A stretch of 64,000 bases of DNA from an uncultured Treponema sp. (GCA_937877515.1 CALFIX010000037.1:1-64000), one strand, 5' to 3'. Shown: positions 31,915-41,672, numbered from the stretch's first letter. Made by a program: numbers and translations. The notes: a model not told the origin generated them from the letters alone.

Positions 31915-33830
31915 AAAGAATAATTATAATACTTACTTCTTACATTCTTGTCGTGTTTGCATTTTGTTTGGGGCTTTCTTTTTTCTGGGGACATTTGCCG
32001 CCCCTTATTCTGGGAACTGCAGGAAGTTATAAATTTTTAAGAGGGCTTTCCTGGTTTTATCTTGTCTTGCCGTCAGTTTTTTTAAGCGGAATTATTGCAG
32101 GTTGTTCTGTTCAGTGGAGAAAAGGCACTTCCAATTCTGTCAGAAGATTTTCTGAAGCAATGATGATTCGTTACCGGAATTTGCTTTTAGTTTCGCTGGT
32201 TGCGGTTGCACTTTGTTCTCTCTCTGAAGAATCATTTTTGCCAGGCGTAAAAAAAAGAATAAGTATGTTGGAATCTGCTCCGTATGAATTAAATAAAGCT
32301 ATAACAACAAGTAAAAATCTCCTGGAAGATGGCCGAACGGTTCTTGCGTGGCAATACGCTAAGAAAGCTGTTTCTATTGCTCCAAAAGATAAGGAAGCTT
32401 TAGCTCAGCAAAAAAAAACTTCAGATGCAATGGAAGAAGAGCACGACAGGGCAATGCATAGCATTGATATAAAAAAAACTTATGAAGAAGAAGCCAGACC
32501 TCAGGAAACAAAAGATAAAAATTATTCTGTTAGAACTTTGGTAGAAAATGCAGAAGCAGCACTTCTTGAAGAAAATTACATTATGGCTCATTACTGGGCA
32601 AATCTTGCAGTGGAAGTTTCTACTGGTATTGATACCAACAGACCCAAGGCTTTAAAGATTGCAAGTGAATCATGGAATAAATTAAATAGTGTTGTAGAAA
32701 AAATTGACTCTGATTCAAAGAAAGCTTACAGCAAATATGAAAGAAAAAGACGAGGCTATAAAGCATTTTCAGAAGGAGATAATTTAAAAGCCTATTACAT
32801 TTTTCTTTCATTAAATAAAGATAACGAAGAAAATAAAATAAAAGACCCGGATGTAGTAAAATTTTTGGCTTTGGCAAAAGAAAAAATAGAAAGTGAATAT
32901 TTCTTTTTTGATGAAACAGAGGGTATTGAGGATTTGGAGAATAACAAGAACATTTATTTTTTACTTTCAAATCCAGATTCTTCCAAAACAGTTTACTATA
33001 TAGATGGAGCAATGGACTTAAAGAGGGCTGGCGGATACGTAAGGTATTTGGAAGGCTTTAACATGGTTACTTATGATAAAGATGGAAAGTTTTTATACAG
33101 TACTTATGTTGATTACGCAAAGCTAGTTCCTCTTTCTACAAAAGATTTTGAAAATGAAGATTTAGCTTCTCTTGGTATAAATAAGGATTGGGGGTTTGTT
33201 CCAAAGATAATTTTACAGTCTGTTGATAGATATACGGAAAATCGTATTGTAAAGCCAAAATATAGTTATGAAGAAACAGGACTCCCTGATAGTGTAAAGA
33301 ATACCTTAAATTTACGTGAGTCATTTTTTGCAGAAAGTCTTACGGAAGAATCTAATTTAAATTCAGAAGAAATTGAAAAGAATGTAATTATTCTTCCAAT
33401 GCCGTTTAAAGATTTTTCTGTTATCAGTGAGGCTTCTAAGGGATCCGGCGATATTTCTCCAATTTCCTTGTTTAAGATAAAGTCGAAAGCAAAATCTTAT
33501 GGATTTGCAGAAGAAGTGTTTTCTCAAAATCTTGTAACTTTGTTTGCGTATCCAATTTTTATTCTGATTTTATGTATACTTGCAGGAATAATTGGTTGGA
33601 ATTATCGTATAGAAGATGAAAAAGTGCCGTTTAAGACACGATGGGTTATCATGCTGCCTTTTGTCGGTGCAGTTCAGTTTGTGATTTTACAGATTTTAAC
33701 TTATTTGTTCCGAATGATAAATTACGTTATTGTAGGTTTAGCGGGTGGAGCAGCTATTGTTACTGCTGTAGTAATTTATATTATAATCTTCATAATTGTA
33801 ACGATTTGTTTTGCAGCTAGAAAAGTTTAA
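31911..33830 (+). CDS. Large membrane protein with central helical-repeat domain, unknown function
   Basis: 639 aa. Three hydrophobic segments in residues 1-108; a long soluble part (about 115-535) with TPR-like helical stretches (LLEDGRTVLAWQYAKKAVSIA, LLEENYIMAHYWANLAVEVS, AFSEGDNLKAYYIFLSLN) followed by a more beta-rich region; three hydrophobic segments at the end (545-639). No known family was recognised. It is translationally coupled to the preceding membrane protein and ends just before the convergent murA terminator. Confidence 0.75.
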   Translation: MKRIIIILTSYILVVFAFCLGLSFFWGHLPPLILGTAGSYKFLRGLSWFYLVLPSVFLSGIIAGCSVQWRKGTSNSVRRFSEAMMIRYRNLLLVSLVAVALCSLSEESFLPGVKKRISMLESAPYELNKAITTSKNLLEDGRTVLAWQYAKKAVSIAPKDKEALAQQKKTSDAMEEEHDRAMHSIDIKKTYEEEARPQETKDKNYSVRTLVENAEAALLEENYIMAHYWANLAVEVSTGIDTNRPKALKIASESWNKLNSVVEKIDSDSKKAYSKYERKRRGYKAFSEGDNLKAYYIFLSLNKDNEENKIKDPDVVKFLALAKEKIESEYFFFDETEGIEDLENNKNIYFLLSNPDSSKTVYYIDGAMDLKRAGGYVRYLEGFNMVTYDKDGKFLYSTYVDYAKLVPLSTKDFENEDLASLGINKDWGFVPKIILQSVDRYTENRIVKPKYSYEETGLPDSVKNTLNLRESFFAESLTEESNLNSEEIEKNVIILPMPFKDFSVISEASKGSGDISPISLFKIKSKAKSYGFAEEVFSQNLVTLFAYPIFILILCILAGIIGWNYRIEDEKVPFKTRWVIMLPFVGAVQFVILQILTYLFRMINYVIVGLAGGAAIVTAVVIYIIIFIIVTICFAARKV

Positions 33831-33833
33831 TGC

Positions 33834-33865
33834 AAAAAAAAGTGGTGGTTTTTCTTAACCACCAC
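33834..33865 (-). terminator. murA terminator
   Basis: Read on the minus strand GTGGTGGTT, AAGAAA loop, AACCACCAC, then TTTTTTT. It lies between convergent genes. Confidence 0.85.
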
Positions 33866-33875
33866 AGTTTATTCT

Positions 33876-35159
33876 TTATTTTACTTCTATACGTTCTATG
33901 TGTGCACCTAAAGATTGTAAGCGTTCTACAAGGTGTTCGTAGCCACGTTCAATTTGGTAAACATTACTTATTTTGCTTTCTCCGTGTGCAGAAAGTGCTG
34001 CTATAACCATTGCCATACCGGCCCTTACATCCGGGCTTACAAGATGATCTCCGTGTAAAGTAGATGGCCCCGAAACAACAGCTCTATGAGGGTCACAGAG
34101 TGTAATGCGTGCACCCATGCTTATAAGCTTATCTACAAAGAACATTCTACTTTCAAACATCTTTTCAAAAATAAGAACGGTACCCTCGACTTGTGTTGCA
34201 ACAACAGTCATTATGGAAGTTAAGTCTGGTGGAAATCCTGGCCATGGAGAATCATCAATCTTCGGAATCATGCCACCTAAGTCCGTGTTGACTTTCATTT
34301 CCTGACCGCTAGAAACTGTGAGTGTAGAATCTTCTATGTCCCAGCGGATGCCAAGTTTGTTAAAGGCGATTCTAAGAGGCCTCATATCTTGAGCTTTTAC
34401 ACCGTCAATTATGATTGAGCCGTGTGTTGCAGCTGCAAGTCCTATAAACGAACCGATTTCCATAAAATCAGGTCCAATTGTAAAATCTGTTCCGTGAAGT
34501 TTTCTAACGCCTTCGATTGTAAGTATGTTGCTTCCTATTCCGCTTATTTTTGCACCCATTGAGTTGAGCATTGAACATAAATCCTGTACATGAGGTTCGC
34601 TTGCAGAATTCGTAAGAATTGTTTTCCCTTCGGCTAAAACAGCTGCCATAATGGCGTTTTCTGTTGCGGTAACAGATGCTTCGTCTAAGAAGATGTCTGC
34701 TCCTACAAGTTTATTTGCAGAAAATTCAAATTTGCTGTCTGTTGTTACGCGAGCACCAAGTTCTGTAAGTGCTAAAAAGTGGGTATCTAATCTTCTTCGT
34801 CCTATGACATCTCCTCCTGGAGGAAGCATTATTGCCTTGCCTGTGCGTGCAAGAAGAGGTCCGGCAAATAAAATGGAAGCTCTGATTTTTTTGCTAAGTT
34901 CCTGCGGTATGTCGTGGCGTAAAATAGAAGCTGCATCTATTTTCCATGCATGATTTTCTATTTTTTCAACTCCAACTCCAAGAGCTTTCAGAATATTGAG
35001 CATTACATTTGTGTCTTCTATGTCTGGAATATTCCTAAGAATTACAGGTTCCTGAGAAAGAAGTGTTGCCGCTATGCAAGGTAAAGCTGCATTTTTGTTT
35101 CCACTTGCTGTAATGCGTCCCTTGATTGGAAAGCCGCCTTCTACATGATATTCGTACAT
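33876..35159 (-). CDS. murA: UDP-N-acetylglucosamine 1-carboxyvinyltransferase with active-site Asp
   Basis: 427 aa. It adds enolpyruvate from PEP to UDP-GlcNAc, the first committed step of peptidoglycan synthesis; MurB for the next step is at 10474. [17 protein letters not shown] near 18 and [18 protein letters not shown] near 93 are typical. The loop reads [14 protein letters not shown], so residue 117 (E. coli Cys115) is Asp. This exchange is known in Borrelia, Mycobacterium and Chlamydia MurA and prevents covalent inactivation by fosfomycin. GAGG lies upstream, and pepT ends 9 bp before it in the same direction. Confidence 0.95.
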   Translation of the reverse strand: MYEYHVEGGFPIKGRITASGNKNAALPCIAATLLSQEPVILRNIPDIEDTNVMLNILKALGVGVEKIENHAWKIDAASILRHDIPQELSKKIRASILFAGPLLARTGKAIMLPPGGDVIGRRRLDTHFLALTELGARVTTDSKFEFSANKLVGADIFLDEASVTATENAIMAAVLAEGKTILTNSASEPHVQDLCSMLNSMGAKISGIGSNILTIEGVRKLHGTDFTIGPDFMEIGSFIGLAAATHGSIIIDGVKAQDMRPLRIAFNKLGIRWDIEDSTLTVSSGQEMKVNTDLGGMIPKIDDSPWPGFPPDLTSIMTVVATQVEGTVLIFEKMFESRMFFVDKLISMGARITLCDPHRAVVSGPSTLHGDHLVSPDVRAGMAMVIAALSAHGESKISNVYQIERGYEHLVERLQSLGAHIERIEVK

Positions 35160-35168
35160 TTTTGCCTC

Positions 35169-36419
35169 TTATGCCCAGTTTTTTGCAAGCTCTATAAGAA
35201 CCTCGCAAGCTTTTTTCATTTGAGAAAAACTTGCCCATTCGTATCTGGAATGAAAATTGTGTCCACCGGTAAATATATTAGGAGTAGGAATGCCCATCTC
35301 TGTAAGTCTGGAACCATCTGTTCCTCCACGTATTGGAGTAAAGAGAGGTTCAACGCCTGCATTTTTATAAGCGGCTGCAAGCTTTTTTACAACTTCCGGA
35401 TGTTCATCCATTTTTTCTTTCATGTTTTCGTACTGCTTTGTATGTGTAACCTGAGCTTTACCGCCAAAGCTAAGAGCCGTTGCGTTTGCAAGCGTATCTA
35501 CGAGTTCCATTCTCTTTTGCATTCCATCTTTTGTAAAATCACGTAAGATGAGACTTACATAAGATTCTTCTATGCTTCCAGAAATTGTCATTGGTGCATA
35601 AAATCCCTGCTTGCTGTCTGTGGTTTCTGGAGCTTCATGTCGAGGCAGAGAGGAAACAAAGTTTGATGCCATTGTGACTGCGTTTACCATAACACCCCTG
35701 GCACTTCCTGTGTGCTTAGAAATTCCAGTAAACTTTATGTCGCTCTTGTAAGCGTTAAAACATTCTGTTTCCAGTTCTCCAATGTGTCCGCCGTCTACAG
35801 TGTATGCAAATTTTGATTTTAAAAGATTTAGTGGAACGTTATCCATTCCGTGACCGGTTTCTTCATCAGGAGAAAATATAACTTCTATGGGACCGTGCTC
35901 AACTTCTGGATGCTTTGTTAGAAATTCTAGCAATGTCATAATTTCAGAAACACCTGCTTTGTCGTCTGCACCAAGGAGTGTTGTCCCGTCGGCTGTTATA
36001 ACCGTGTCATGCTCAGAAGCGGCTAAAGCTAATGCCTCATCTGTTGCAGGGTCTAGGGTTACATTATTCTTTAGATTTATTGGTAAGCCATTATAGTTTT
36101 CGTGTACTATTGGATGAACGTCTTTTCCTGTAACTTCATCAACTGTGTCTATGTGAGAAAGTAAGCAGAAGGATGGAGAAGATTCATGTCCTTTTGTTGC
36201 CGGAAGAAAACCATAGGTGTAACAGAATTCTGTTGTCTGAACATCTTTTAATCCAAGAGCATTTAATTCTTTATTTAAAAGCTGAGCCATATCTTTTTGC
36301 TGGCTTGTACTTGGTTGAATGCCTTTATCTGCATTTTCGCTATTGCTTTCACTATAAACTTGAACATATCGTAAAAAGCGTTCTTTTAATGAATTAGAAA
36401 TATCTTCACTTAAAATCAT
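35169..36419 (-). CDS. pepT: Peptidase T (tripeptide aminopeptidase)
   Basis: About 416 aa M20 metallopeptidase releasing N-terminal residues from tripeptides. Zinc-site segments: LLSHIDTVDEVTG near 83, TLLGADDKAGVSEI near 145, FSPDEETGHGMDNVP near 180, TVDGGHIGELE, and IRGGTDGSRLTEMGIPTPNIFTGGHNFHS near the end. The start is set at ATG 36419 because TATAAT (36433-36428) predicts transcription start near 36421, which would lie downstream of the alternative ATG at 36425. It probably forms an operon with murA. Confidence 0.93.
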   Translation of the reverse strand: MILSEDISNSLKERFLRYVQVYSESNSENADKGIQPSTSQQKDMAQLLNKELNALGLKDVQTTEFCYTYGFLPATKGHESSPSFCLLSHIDTVDEVTGKDVHPIVHENYNGLPINLKNNVTLDPATDEALALAASEHDTVITADGTTLLGADDKAGVSEIMTLLEFLTKHPEVEHGPIEVIFSPDEETGHGMDNVPLNLLKSKFAYTVDGGHIGELETECFNAYKSDIKFTGISKHTGSARGVMVNAVTMASNFVSSLPRHEAPETTDSKQGFYAPMTISGSIEESYVSLILRDFTKDGMQKRMELVDTLANATALSFGGKAQVTHTKQYENMKEKMDEHPEVVKKLAAAYKNAGVEPLFTPIRGGTDGSRLTEMGIPTPNIFTGGHNFHSRYEWASFSQMKKACEVLIELAKNWA

Positions 36420-36427
36420 AATCATAG

Positions 36428-36433
36428 ATTATA
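36428..36433 (-). promoter_or_regulatory. pepT-murA extended -10, leaderless type
   Basis: TGATATAAT on the minus strand, ending 8 nt before ATG 36419. No Shine-Dalgarno. Confidence 0.55.
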
Positions 36434-36651
36434 TCATTTATAGTAAATTTACAACTAAAGACTTTTCTAAAACAAGTTTATTCAGAAAATAAAATTTATA
36501 AAATTGCGACTTAAATTTATAAAATACTGACTTTTTGGCAAAAAAATGGTCCGTAAAAGCTTAAATTTAATTGCATAAGCCTTTAATGCCTATTTATAAT
36601 TAACTGACTTTACAAAAAATCTTTTTTTGTCATTTTCACAAGGAGAAACTT

Positions 36652-38583
36652 ATGGAAACAGAGAAAACCCTTCCCAAAATTTTAAGAAAATCTGCTCAGA
36701 AATGGCCAGAAATAAATGCTCAGTATTCACGTACAAAAAGTGGAGATTTTATTCCTACAAATTACCATGACATGTTTCAGAGTGCATTGGATTTTTCTGG
36801 AGCCCTTTTAGGAATGGGTGTTAAACGCGGAGATAGAATCGGTCTTATAAGCGACAACAGAAAAGAGTGGGAACAGGCCGACATGGGGCTTCTCAGTATA
36901 GGTGCAATAGACACTCCCCGTGGCTGCGATGCTACGGAGCAGGACTTGTCTTACATTCTTTCTTTTGCAGAATGTGAAACTGTAATTGCAGAAAATGCAA
37001 CTCAGGTAAAAAAGATTTTAAATATTCGCGACAAAATTCCTTTAGTAAAGTCTGTAATTGCCTTTGACCACGTAGAAGAAGGCTTAATGCAGCAGTGTGA
37101 GGATGCAGGAATAAAATTTCATCAGTTTGAGAGTCTTTTGTTAACAGGTCATCAATGGCGTAAGGATAATCCGGACGTTGTAGAAAATGAACTTGAAAAA
37201 GGGCAGTGGGACGACCTTGCGTCCATAATCTTTACGAGTGGAACAACAGGAACTCCAAAAGGTGTCATGCTCACTCACGGAAATTTTATTACTCAGCTGG
37301 ATGAAGTTTGTGAACGCATTTTCTTAAACCCCGGCGAAAAGGCTCTTTGTGTTCTGCCTGTATGGCATGTTTTCCAGCGTGCCGTAGAATACGTTATCTT
37401 AAGTCAGGGAGCGGCAATCTGTTACTCAAAGCCAATCGGTTCAATTTTACTTGCAGACTTACAGAAACTGAACCCGTATCTTTTACCGGCTGTTCCCCGC
37501 GTTTGGGAAGCGGTCTACGACGGTATCTGGAGGAAGATGCGTAAGACAGGTGGATTAACGTATGCTCTTTTTAAGTTCTTTGTAAACGAAAGCATCCTCT
37601 GGTGCGACATAGACTGTAAGCTTCGCAGAAAGACCGCTCGTTTTGGTGCAGACCATTTAGGTTTCTGGTGGCCTGTTTTAGTTTTGCCTTGGCTTATTTT
37701 GTACATTCCCCGCCTGTTGGGAAAGCTTCTTGTATTCAGAAAATTAAAGGCTGTTGTTGGTAAAAACTTCCGTGGCGGCATAGCTGGAGGAGGAGCCTAT
37801 CCTGAATACATAGACAAGTTCTTCTGGGCTGTTGGAATTAAAGTTGTAGAAGGATATGGAATGACGGAAACTTCTCCGATTATATGCGTACGTCCTCTGG
37901 TTGACCCTATAATGAGAACTGTTGGAACACCTCTTAGAGGTATTCAGGTTAGAATTGTAGATGATGACGGAATTATTCAGCCCCGCGGTGTAAAGGGAAA
38001 CCTTCAGGTTAAGGGAGGCTGTGTTATGCAGGGCTACTATAAGAGAGAAGATTTAACTAGCAAGGTTATGACTGTGGACGGCTGGTATGATTCAGGTGAC
38101 CTTGCCATTTTAACAATGAACGGTGAAATTCAGTTACGCGGACGCAAGAAGGACACAATTGTTTTAATGGGTGGAGAAAATATTGAGCCTGTACCTATAG
38201 AAGCACAGCTTGTAACTAGTCGCTACATTACAAGTGCCGTTGTCATTGGAACTAATGAAAAGGACGAAGACCAGAGATTCCTTACCGCTTTAATTTTACC
38301 AAGCCAGGATGACATTGAAGCTTATGCAAAAGAGAACAACATAAGCTACTCAACATACGAAGAACTTGCCTTCAGTGCACCAATCAATAAGCTTCTGGAA
38401 AAAGAAATTTCTGATTTAGTAAGTTCAAAGAACGGCTTTAAGAGCTTTGAGCGTATAAATAAATTTTCTGTCTTTACAAAGCCGTTTGAGGTTGGCGTAG
38501 AGTTAAGTGCAAAGCAGGAGCTTATGCGTTATAAGGTGCGCGAAATTTACCGCGACAAAATTGCATCGATGTATAGGGACTAA
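36652..38583 (+). CDS. Long-chain acyl-CoA ligase (AMP-forming)
   Basis: 643 aa. The P-loop IIFTSGTTGTPKGVMLTHGN is near 190, EGYGMTETSP near 400, YDSGDLAIL near 480 and GRKKDTIVLMGGENIEP near 495, covering the adenylate-forming motifs. A hydrophobic insert (FWWPVLVLPWLILYIPRLLG) near 340 may contact the membrane. It would activate fatty acids as acyl-AMP and acyl-CoA for lipid synthesis or exchange. AAGGAG precedes the start. A terminator, then a TetR gene with its own operator, follow. Confidence 0.9.
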   Translation: METEKTLPKILRKSAQKWPEINAQYSRTKSGDFIPTNYHDMFQSALDFSGALLGMGVKRGDRIGLISDNRKEWEQADMGLLSIGAIDTPRGCDATEQDLSYILSFAECETVIAENATQVKKILNIRDKIPLVKSVIAFDHVEEGLMQQCEDAGIKFHQFESLLLTGHQWRKDNPDVVENELEKGQWDDLASIIFTSGTTGTPKGVMLTHGNFITQLDEVCERIFLNPGEKALCVLPVWHVFQRAVEYVILSQGAAICYSKPIGSILLADLQKLNPYLLPAVPRVWEAVYDGIWRKMRKTGGLTYALFKFFVNESILWCDIDCKLRRKTARFGADHLGFWWPVLVLPWLILYIPRLLGKLLVFRKLKAVVGKNFRGGIAGGGAYPEYIDKFFWAVGIKVVEGYGMTETSPIICVRPLVDPIMRTVGTPLRGIQVRIVDDDGIIQPRGVKGNLQVKGGCVMQGYYKREDLTSKVMTVDGWYDSGDLAILTMNGEIQLRGRKKDTIVLMGGENIEPVPIEAQLVTSRYITSAVVIGTNEKDEDQRFLTALILPSQDDIEAYAKENNISYSTYEELAFSAPINKLLEKEISDLVSSKNGFKSFERINKFSVFTKPFEVGVELSAKQELMRYKVREIYRDKIASMYRD

Positions 38584-38599
38584 TTGTTCTTAAGTTAAA

Positions 38600-38630
38600 G
38601 CAGGTTCTGTTTTGAGCCTGCTTTTTTTTT
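38600..38630 (+). terminator. Terminator of the acyl-CoA ligase gene
   Basis: GCAGGTTC pairs with GAGCCTGC (one wobble) and is followed by nine T residues. Confidence 0.88.
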
Positions 38631-38679
38631 ATAACTCTCTTTTATTCCTTTACAATTTTTTTTGCATGCTATAGAATAT

Positions 38680-38693
38680 AACTAACGTTAGTT
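38680..38693. promoter_or_regulatory. TetR-type operator (14-bp perfect palindrome)
   Basis: AACTAACGTTAGTT lies 20 bp upstream of the tetR start codon, directly after a TATAGAAT-like -10. This is a classic autoregulatory position for a TetR repressor. Confidence 0.65.
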
Positions 38694-38713
38694 AGTTTTA
38701 AGAGGGGATTCAA

Positions 38714-39367
38714 ATGGGAGAAAAACTTTCTAGAGACATAATTATAAAAGCTGTTTTGGATACAGCCTTTGCACGTTCGACTGGTGCTACGAGCCTTGCA
38801 GACATTGCAAACACTCTTCATATAAAGAAAGCATCACTTTATAATCATTTTAATAATAGACAGGATTTAATAGACCAGACAATTCTTTCCTGCAAAGAAT
38901 ATATTTCTGAGATCAGCTTTATTCCAGACAACATAGATGCTGTAGCAAAAAAATATACAGCAGAAGCAGTTTTAAAAGGTTTGGTTGATCGCTATTTTAA
39001 GATGCATGAAAAAACTCCTCTCTTTCAAATTTATACATTTTTAGAAAGTGAAAAGTATTTTAGTTTTGAGGCTGCAAATATTGTAATAGAGCAAAAAAAA
39101 CGCCTTGTTGCACAAACAGAAAAAGTTCTGACCGCCTTAGCAGATCAGGTAAAAGTAAAGCTTACTCACGAAACAATACCTAGTGCCGCTATGTGGTTCT
39201 GTTCAGGTTTAAACGATTTACTAAATTTTTATCTATTGAATAGAAAACAGCTTGTAATGGAAAATCCTCAGTCTGGAGAAGGAGAACTTTTTACTCTTCC
39301 CCAGAATGACAAATTAATAGAAGAAATAAATACTTTTGTAGATAAGTTTGTAGTTCTTATTCGCTAG
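38714..39367 (+). CDS. TetR-family transcriptional regulator
   Basis: 217 aa. The N-terminal helix-turn-helix is at residues about 8-55 (AVLDTAFARSTGATSLADIANTL... with KKASLYNHFNNRQDLIDQTI). The C-terminal helices form the ligand and dimer domain. AGAGGGGA precedes the ATG. A perfect palindrome lies just upstream. Location after an acyl-CoA ligase suggests a fatty-acid or acyl-CoA ligand (inference). A CmpB-like membrane gene follows 13 bp later. Confidence 0.88.
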   Translation: MGEKLSRDIIIKAVLDTAFARSTGATSLADIANTLHIKKASLYNHFNNRQDLIDQTILSCKEYISEISFIPDNIDAVAKKYTAEAVLKGLVDRYFKMHEKTPLFQIYTFLESEKYFSFEAANIVIEQKKRLVAQTEKVLTALADQVKVKLTHETIPSAAMWFCSGLNDLLNFYLLNRKQLVMENPQSGEGELFTLPQNDKLIEEINTFVDKFVVLIR

Positions 39368-39380
39368 AAGGAGAAATAAA

Positions 39381-40280
39381 ATGCTTACAGAAATAGATAT
39401 GCCTCATATAGATGTACCGCATCTTTTTTTGTTTTTCATATTGTATTCCTTTTTGGGATGGCTTTGCGAGGAAATTTATTGTTGTTCGTTGCAAAGAAAA
39501 TTTGTTTATCGGGGAATGTTGTTTGGCCCAATTTGTCCAATTTATGGCTTTGGTGGCTTAATAATCTTATATGCTTTGTATCCATGGAGAACAACTTTTG
39601 TTCGTCTCTTTATAGCAAGCATGATTTTAACTTCTGTACTTGAGTATTTTACCAGCTGGTTGCTAGAAAAGCTTTTTCATGCAAAGTGGTGGGACTATTC
39701 TAAAATTCCATTCAATCTAAATGGACGCGTGTGCCTGTTGAATTCTACTCTCTTCGGAATGGGAGGTCTTGCTTTAGAGCACATTTTGCATCCTCTTGCA
39801 GAAAAGCTTATCTTTATGGAAGAACTTGATCCTTACGTAAATTATATTGCAACAGCTTTAGCAGTTGTCCTTACAGTAGACGTTCTTGCTACAGTTAAGA
39901 AGCTTGTTGATTTTAGTGCTGCAATGGAAAAACTAAAATCTTATGGAGAACAAATAAAAGAACGTTACCAGGACGAAGACTGGCTTAACACTCATAGCTT
40001 TAATAATATGATGAAATCTTTACGTGAAAAAGTTAAGTCTGATTCTAATAAGTTTAGTAAAAAGTTTTTGGAAAACATGGAGTCCATTGCTAAGCGCGAT
40101 AAAAATGCTGAGCGCTGGCTTAGAAAGTTCCCAAGTATGACAAGTGCTGAATACGGAGAAATTTTTGAGCATTTGAGAATAAGTGTCAAGGAATGGGGCG
40201 AAGAACAGAAGAAACTTTTAGAAGAAGAAAAAAAAGAATTGAAGGCAAAAAAAGAAAATTTTCTTTCAAAGAAAAAGTAA
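39381..40280 (+). CDS. CmpB/YczF-like membrane protein (putative type IV ABC-transporter family)
   Basis: 299 aa. Hydrophobic N-terminal half with about five segments, beginning FLFFILYSFLGWLCEEIYC and including YRGMLFGPICPIYGFGGLIIL and VLEYFTSWLLEKLFHAKWWDYS, all typical of this family. The C-terminal third is charged and helical (probable coiled coil). Despite the family name, transport activity is not shown. GGAG precedes the start. It is co-transcribed with tetR. Confidence 0.8.
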   Translation: MLTEIDMPHIDVPHLFLFFILYSFLGWLCEEIYCCSLQRKFVYRGMLFGPICPIYGFGGLIILYALYPWRTTFVRLFIASMILTSVLEYFTSWLLEKLFHAKWWDYSKIPFNLNGRVCLLNSTLFGMGGLALEHILHPLAEKLIFMEELDPYVNYIATALAVVLTVDVLATVKKLVDFSAAMEKLKSYGEQIKERYQDEDWLNTHSFNNMMKSLREKVKSDSNKFSKKFLENMESIAKRDKNAERWLRKFPSMTSAEYGEIFEHLRISVKEWGEEQKKLLEEEKKELKAKKENFLSKKK

Positions 40281-40331
40281 TAATTGCTACTTGACTATTC
40301 AACTTATTTTTTGTTATAGTCCAAATATCTC

Positions 40332-40405
<74 letters not shown>

Positions 40406-40415
40406 ATGTTTTAAG

Positions 40416-40450
40416 TCCGGTTTGCTTAAAAAGTAATCCGGATTTTTTTT
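40416..40450 (+). terminator. Terminator after tRNA-Ala
   Basis: GTCCGG/CCGGAT arms with an AT-rich loop, followed by eight T residues. Confidence 0.65.
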
Positions 40451-40465
40451 TAGGAGGCACATGTT

Positions 40466-41002
40466 ATGATGAAATCTATAAGGCCGGAAGCTATTTCTGA
40501 TAATGCTTTTAAGCTTATTGGAAAAGATTGGATGCTTATAACAGCTTGTGAAAAAAGTGTTGATGCAGAAGGTAATGTAAAAACTGGTCGCGTAAATACC
40601 ATGACGGCAAGCTGGGGTGGCTTTGGAATAATGTGGAATAAGCCAGTTGCAACAATCTATGTTAGACCTACACGTTTTACAAAAGAAATTATAGATTCAA
40701 CAGATAGCTTTTCCTTGAGCGTTTTACCGGAACAGTATAAGAACGCACTTAATTATTGCGGAAGTCATTCCGGCCGTGATGGAGATAAATTTAAAGCATG
40801 TAAACTTAACGTTGAGTATATGAATGATACGCCTTGGATAAAGCAGGCTAGACTTGTGTTTTTTTGCAGAAAACTTTATGCACAAGAAATAGATCCATTT
40901 TGTTTTTCTGAAGAATTATTATGCAAACAAAATTATAGAAAAGATGATTTTCATACAATGTACATTGCAGAAATTACAAAGGTAATCGAAGCTCATAAAT
41001 AG
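40466..41002 (+). CDS. Flavin reductase family protein
   Basis: 178 aa FMN-binding split-barrel protein. NTMTASWGGFGIMWNKPVATIYVRPTRFT near 45 and SFSLSVLPEQYKNALNYCG near 88 are typical. Members use FMN as bound cofactor or as substrate; the exact reaction is open. AGGAGG lies before tandem ATG codons. Confidence 0.85.
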   Translation: MMKSIRPEAISDNAFKLIGKDWMLITACEKSVDAEGNVKTGRVNTMTASWGGFGIMWNKPVATIYVRPTRFTKEIIDSTDSFSLSVLPEQYKNALNYCGSHSGRDGDKFKACKLNVEYMNDTPWIKQARLVFFCRKLYAQEIDPFCFSEELLCKQNYRKDDFHTMYIAEITKVIEAHK

Positions 41003-41027
41003 AGCTTTTTGTTCTCTTAAACATAAA

Positions 41028-41070
41028 GTCACTTGTAGAAGTTACAGCTTTTGCAAGTGACTTTTTTTTT
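41028..41070 (+). terminator. Flavin reductase terminator
   Basis: GTCACTTG (41028-41035) pairs with CAAGTGAC (41054-41061), followed by nine T residues. A smaller hairpin, AGCTC/GAGCT then T5, overlaps the stop codon just upstream. Confidence 0.82.
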
Positions 41071-41072
41071 GT

Positions 41073-41654
41073 TTAACGTTGCATTGATGCTTCTTTTACT
41101 TTTTCTTTTGTATCCTTTCCGCAAATTTTTTCTACTATAGCCATAGAAAATTCTTCTGCTGCTCCAGGTCCGAATGCTGTAATAACATTCTTGTCAGTAA
41201 CAACTCTTTCATTCTTTTTGTGACCAGAAATGTATGCTTTAGAAAATTCGTCAAAGTTTTCCATGTTTGGGTAGCACGTCCATGCCTTTTCTTTTAGAGC
41301 GTTTGTTTTTGCAAGAACTACAGCGGGTGAAGCACATAATGCTGCGATTGTTTTATTTTCGTCATTTATTTTATTTATCAGCTCTAACAGCTCCTTACAG
41401 GAAGCCAGGTTTGTTGCTCCCGGCATGCCTCCTGGAATTACAACGACATCTGGTAAAGATTCATTCTTGTTAAGATAGTCGCTTAAAGTTATGTCAGCAT
41501 AAACTTTTATGCCATGGGCTCCTGTTACGTAAGGACTGTCAAGATTTACAGAAACTATTGTAACTTCAAGTCCTGCACGTCTTAGATAATCTACTGGGCT
41601 TACAGCTTCTATTTCTTCAAATCCTTCTGAAAAAAAAACTAATGCTTTATACAT
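41073..41654 (-). CDS. DJ-1/PfpI family protein
   Basis: 193 aa. FFSEGFEEIEAVSPVDYLRRAGLEV near the start carries the conserved Glu, VVIPGGMPGATNLA follows, and the nucleophile cysteine is in IAALCASPAVVLA near 106. DJ-1/YajL/ThiJ-like proteins protect against reactive carbonyls or act as chaperones; the substrate is not shown here. AAGGAG precedes the ATG. It is convergent with the flavin reductase gene. Confidence 0.88.
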   Translation of the reverse strand: MYKALVFFSEGFEEIEAVSPVDYLRRAGLEVTIVSVNLDSPYVTGAHGIKVYADITLSDYLNKNESLPDVVVIPGGMPGATNLASCKELLELINKINDENKTIAALCASPAVVLAKTNALKEKAWTCYPNMENFDEFSKAYISGHKKNERVVTDKNVITAFGPGAAEEFSMAIVEKICGKDTKEKVKEASMQR

Positions 41655-41672
41655 GGCTTCTCCTTTATTCTG

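Noticed and set aside
33842..33865. GTGGTGG/CCACCAC inverted repeat as an operator
   Set aside because: It is followed by T7 on the minus strand and lies right after murA, so it is a terminator.
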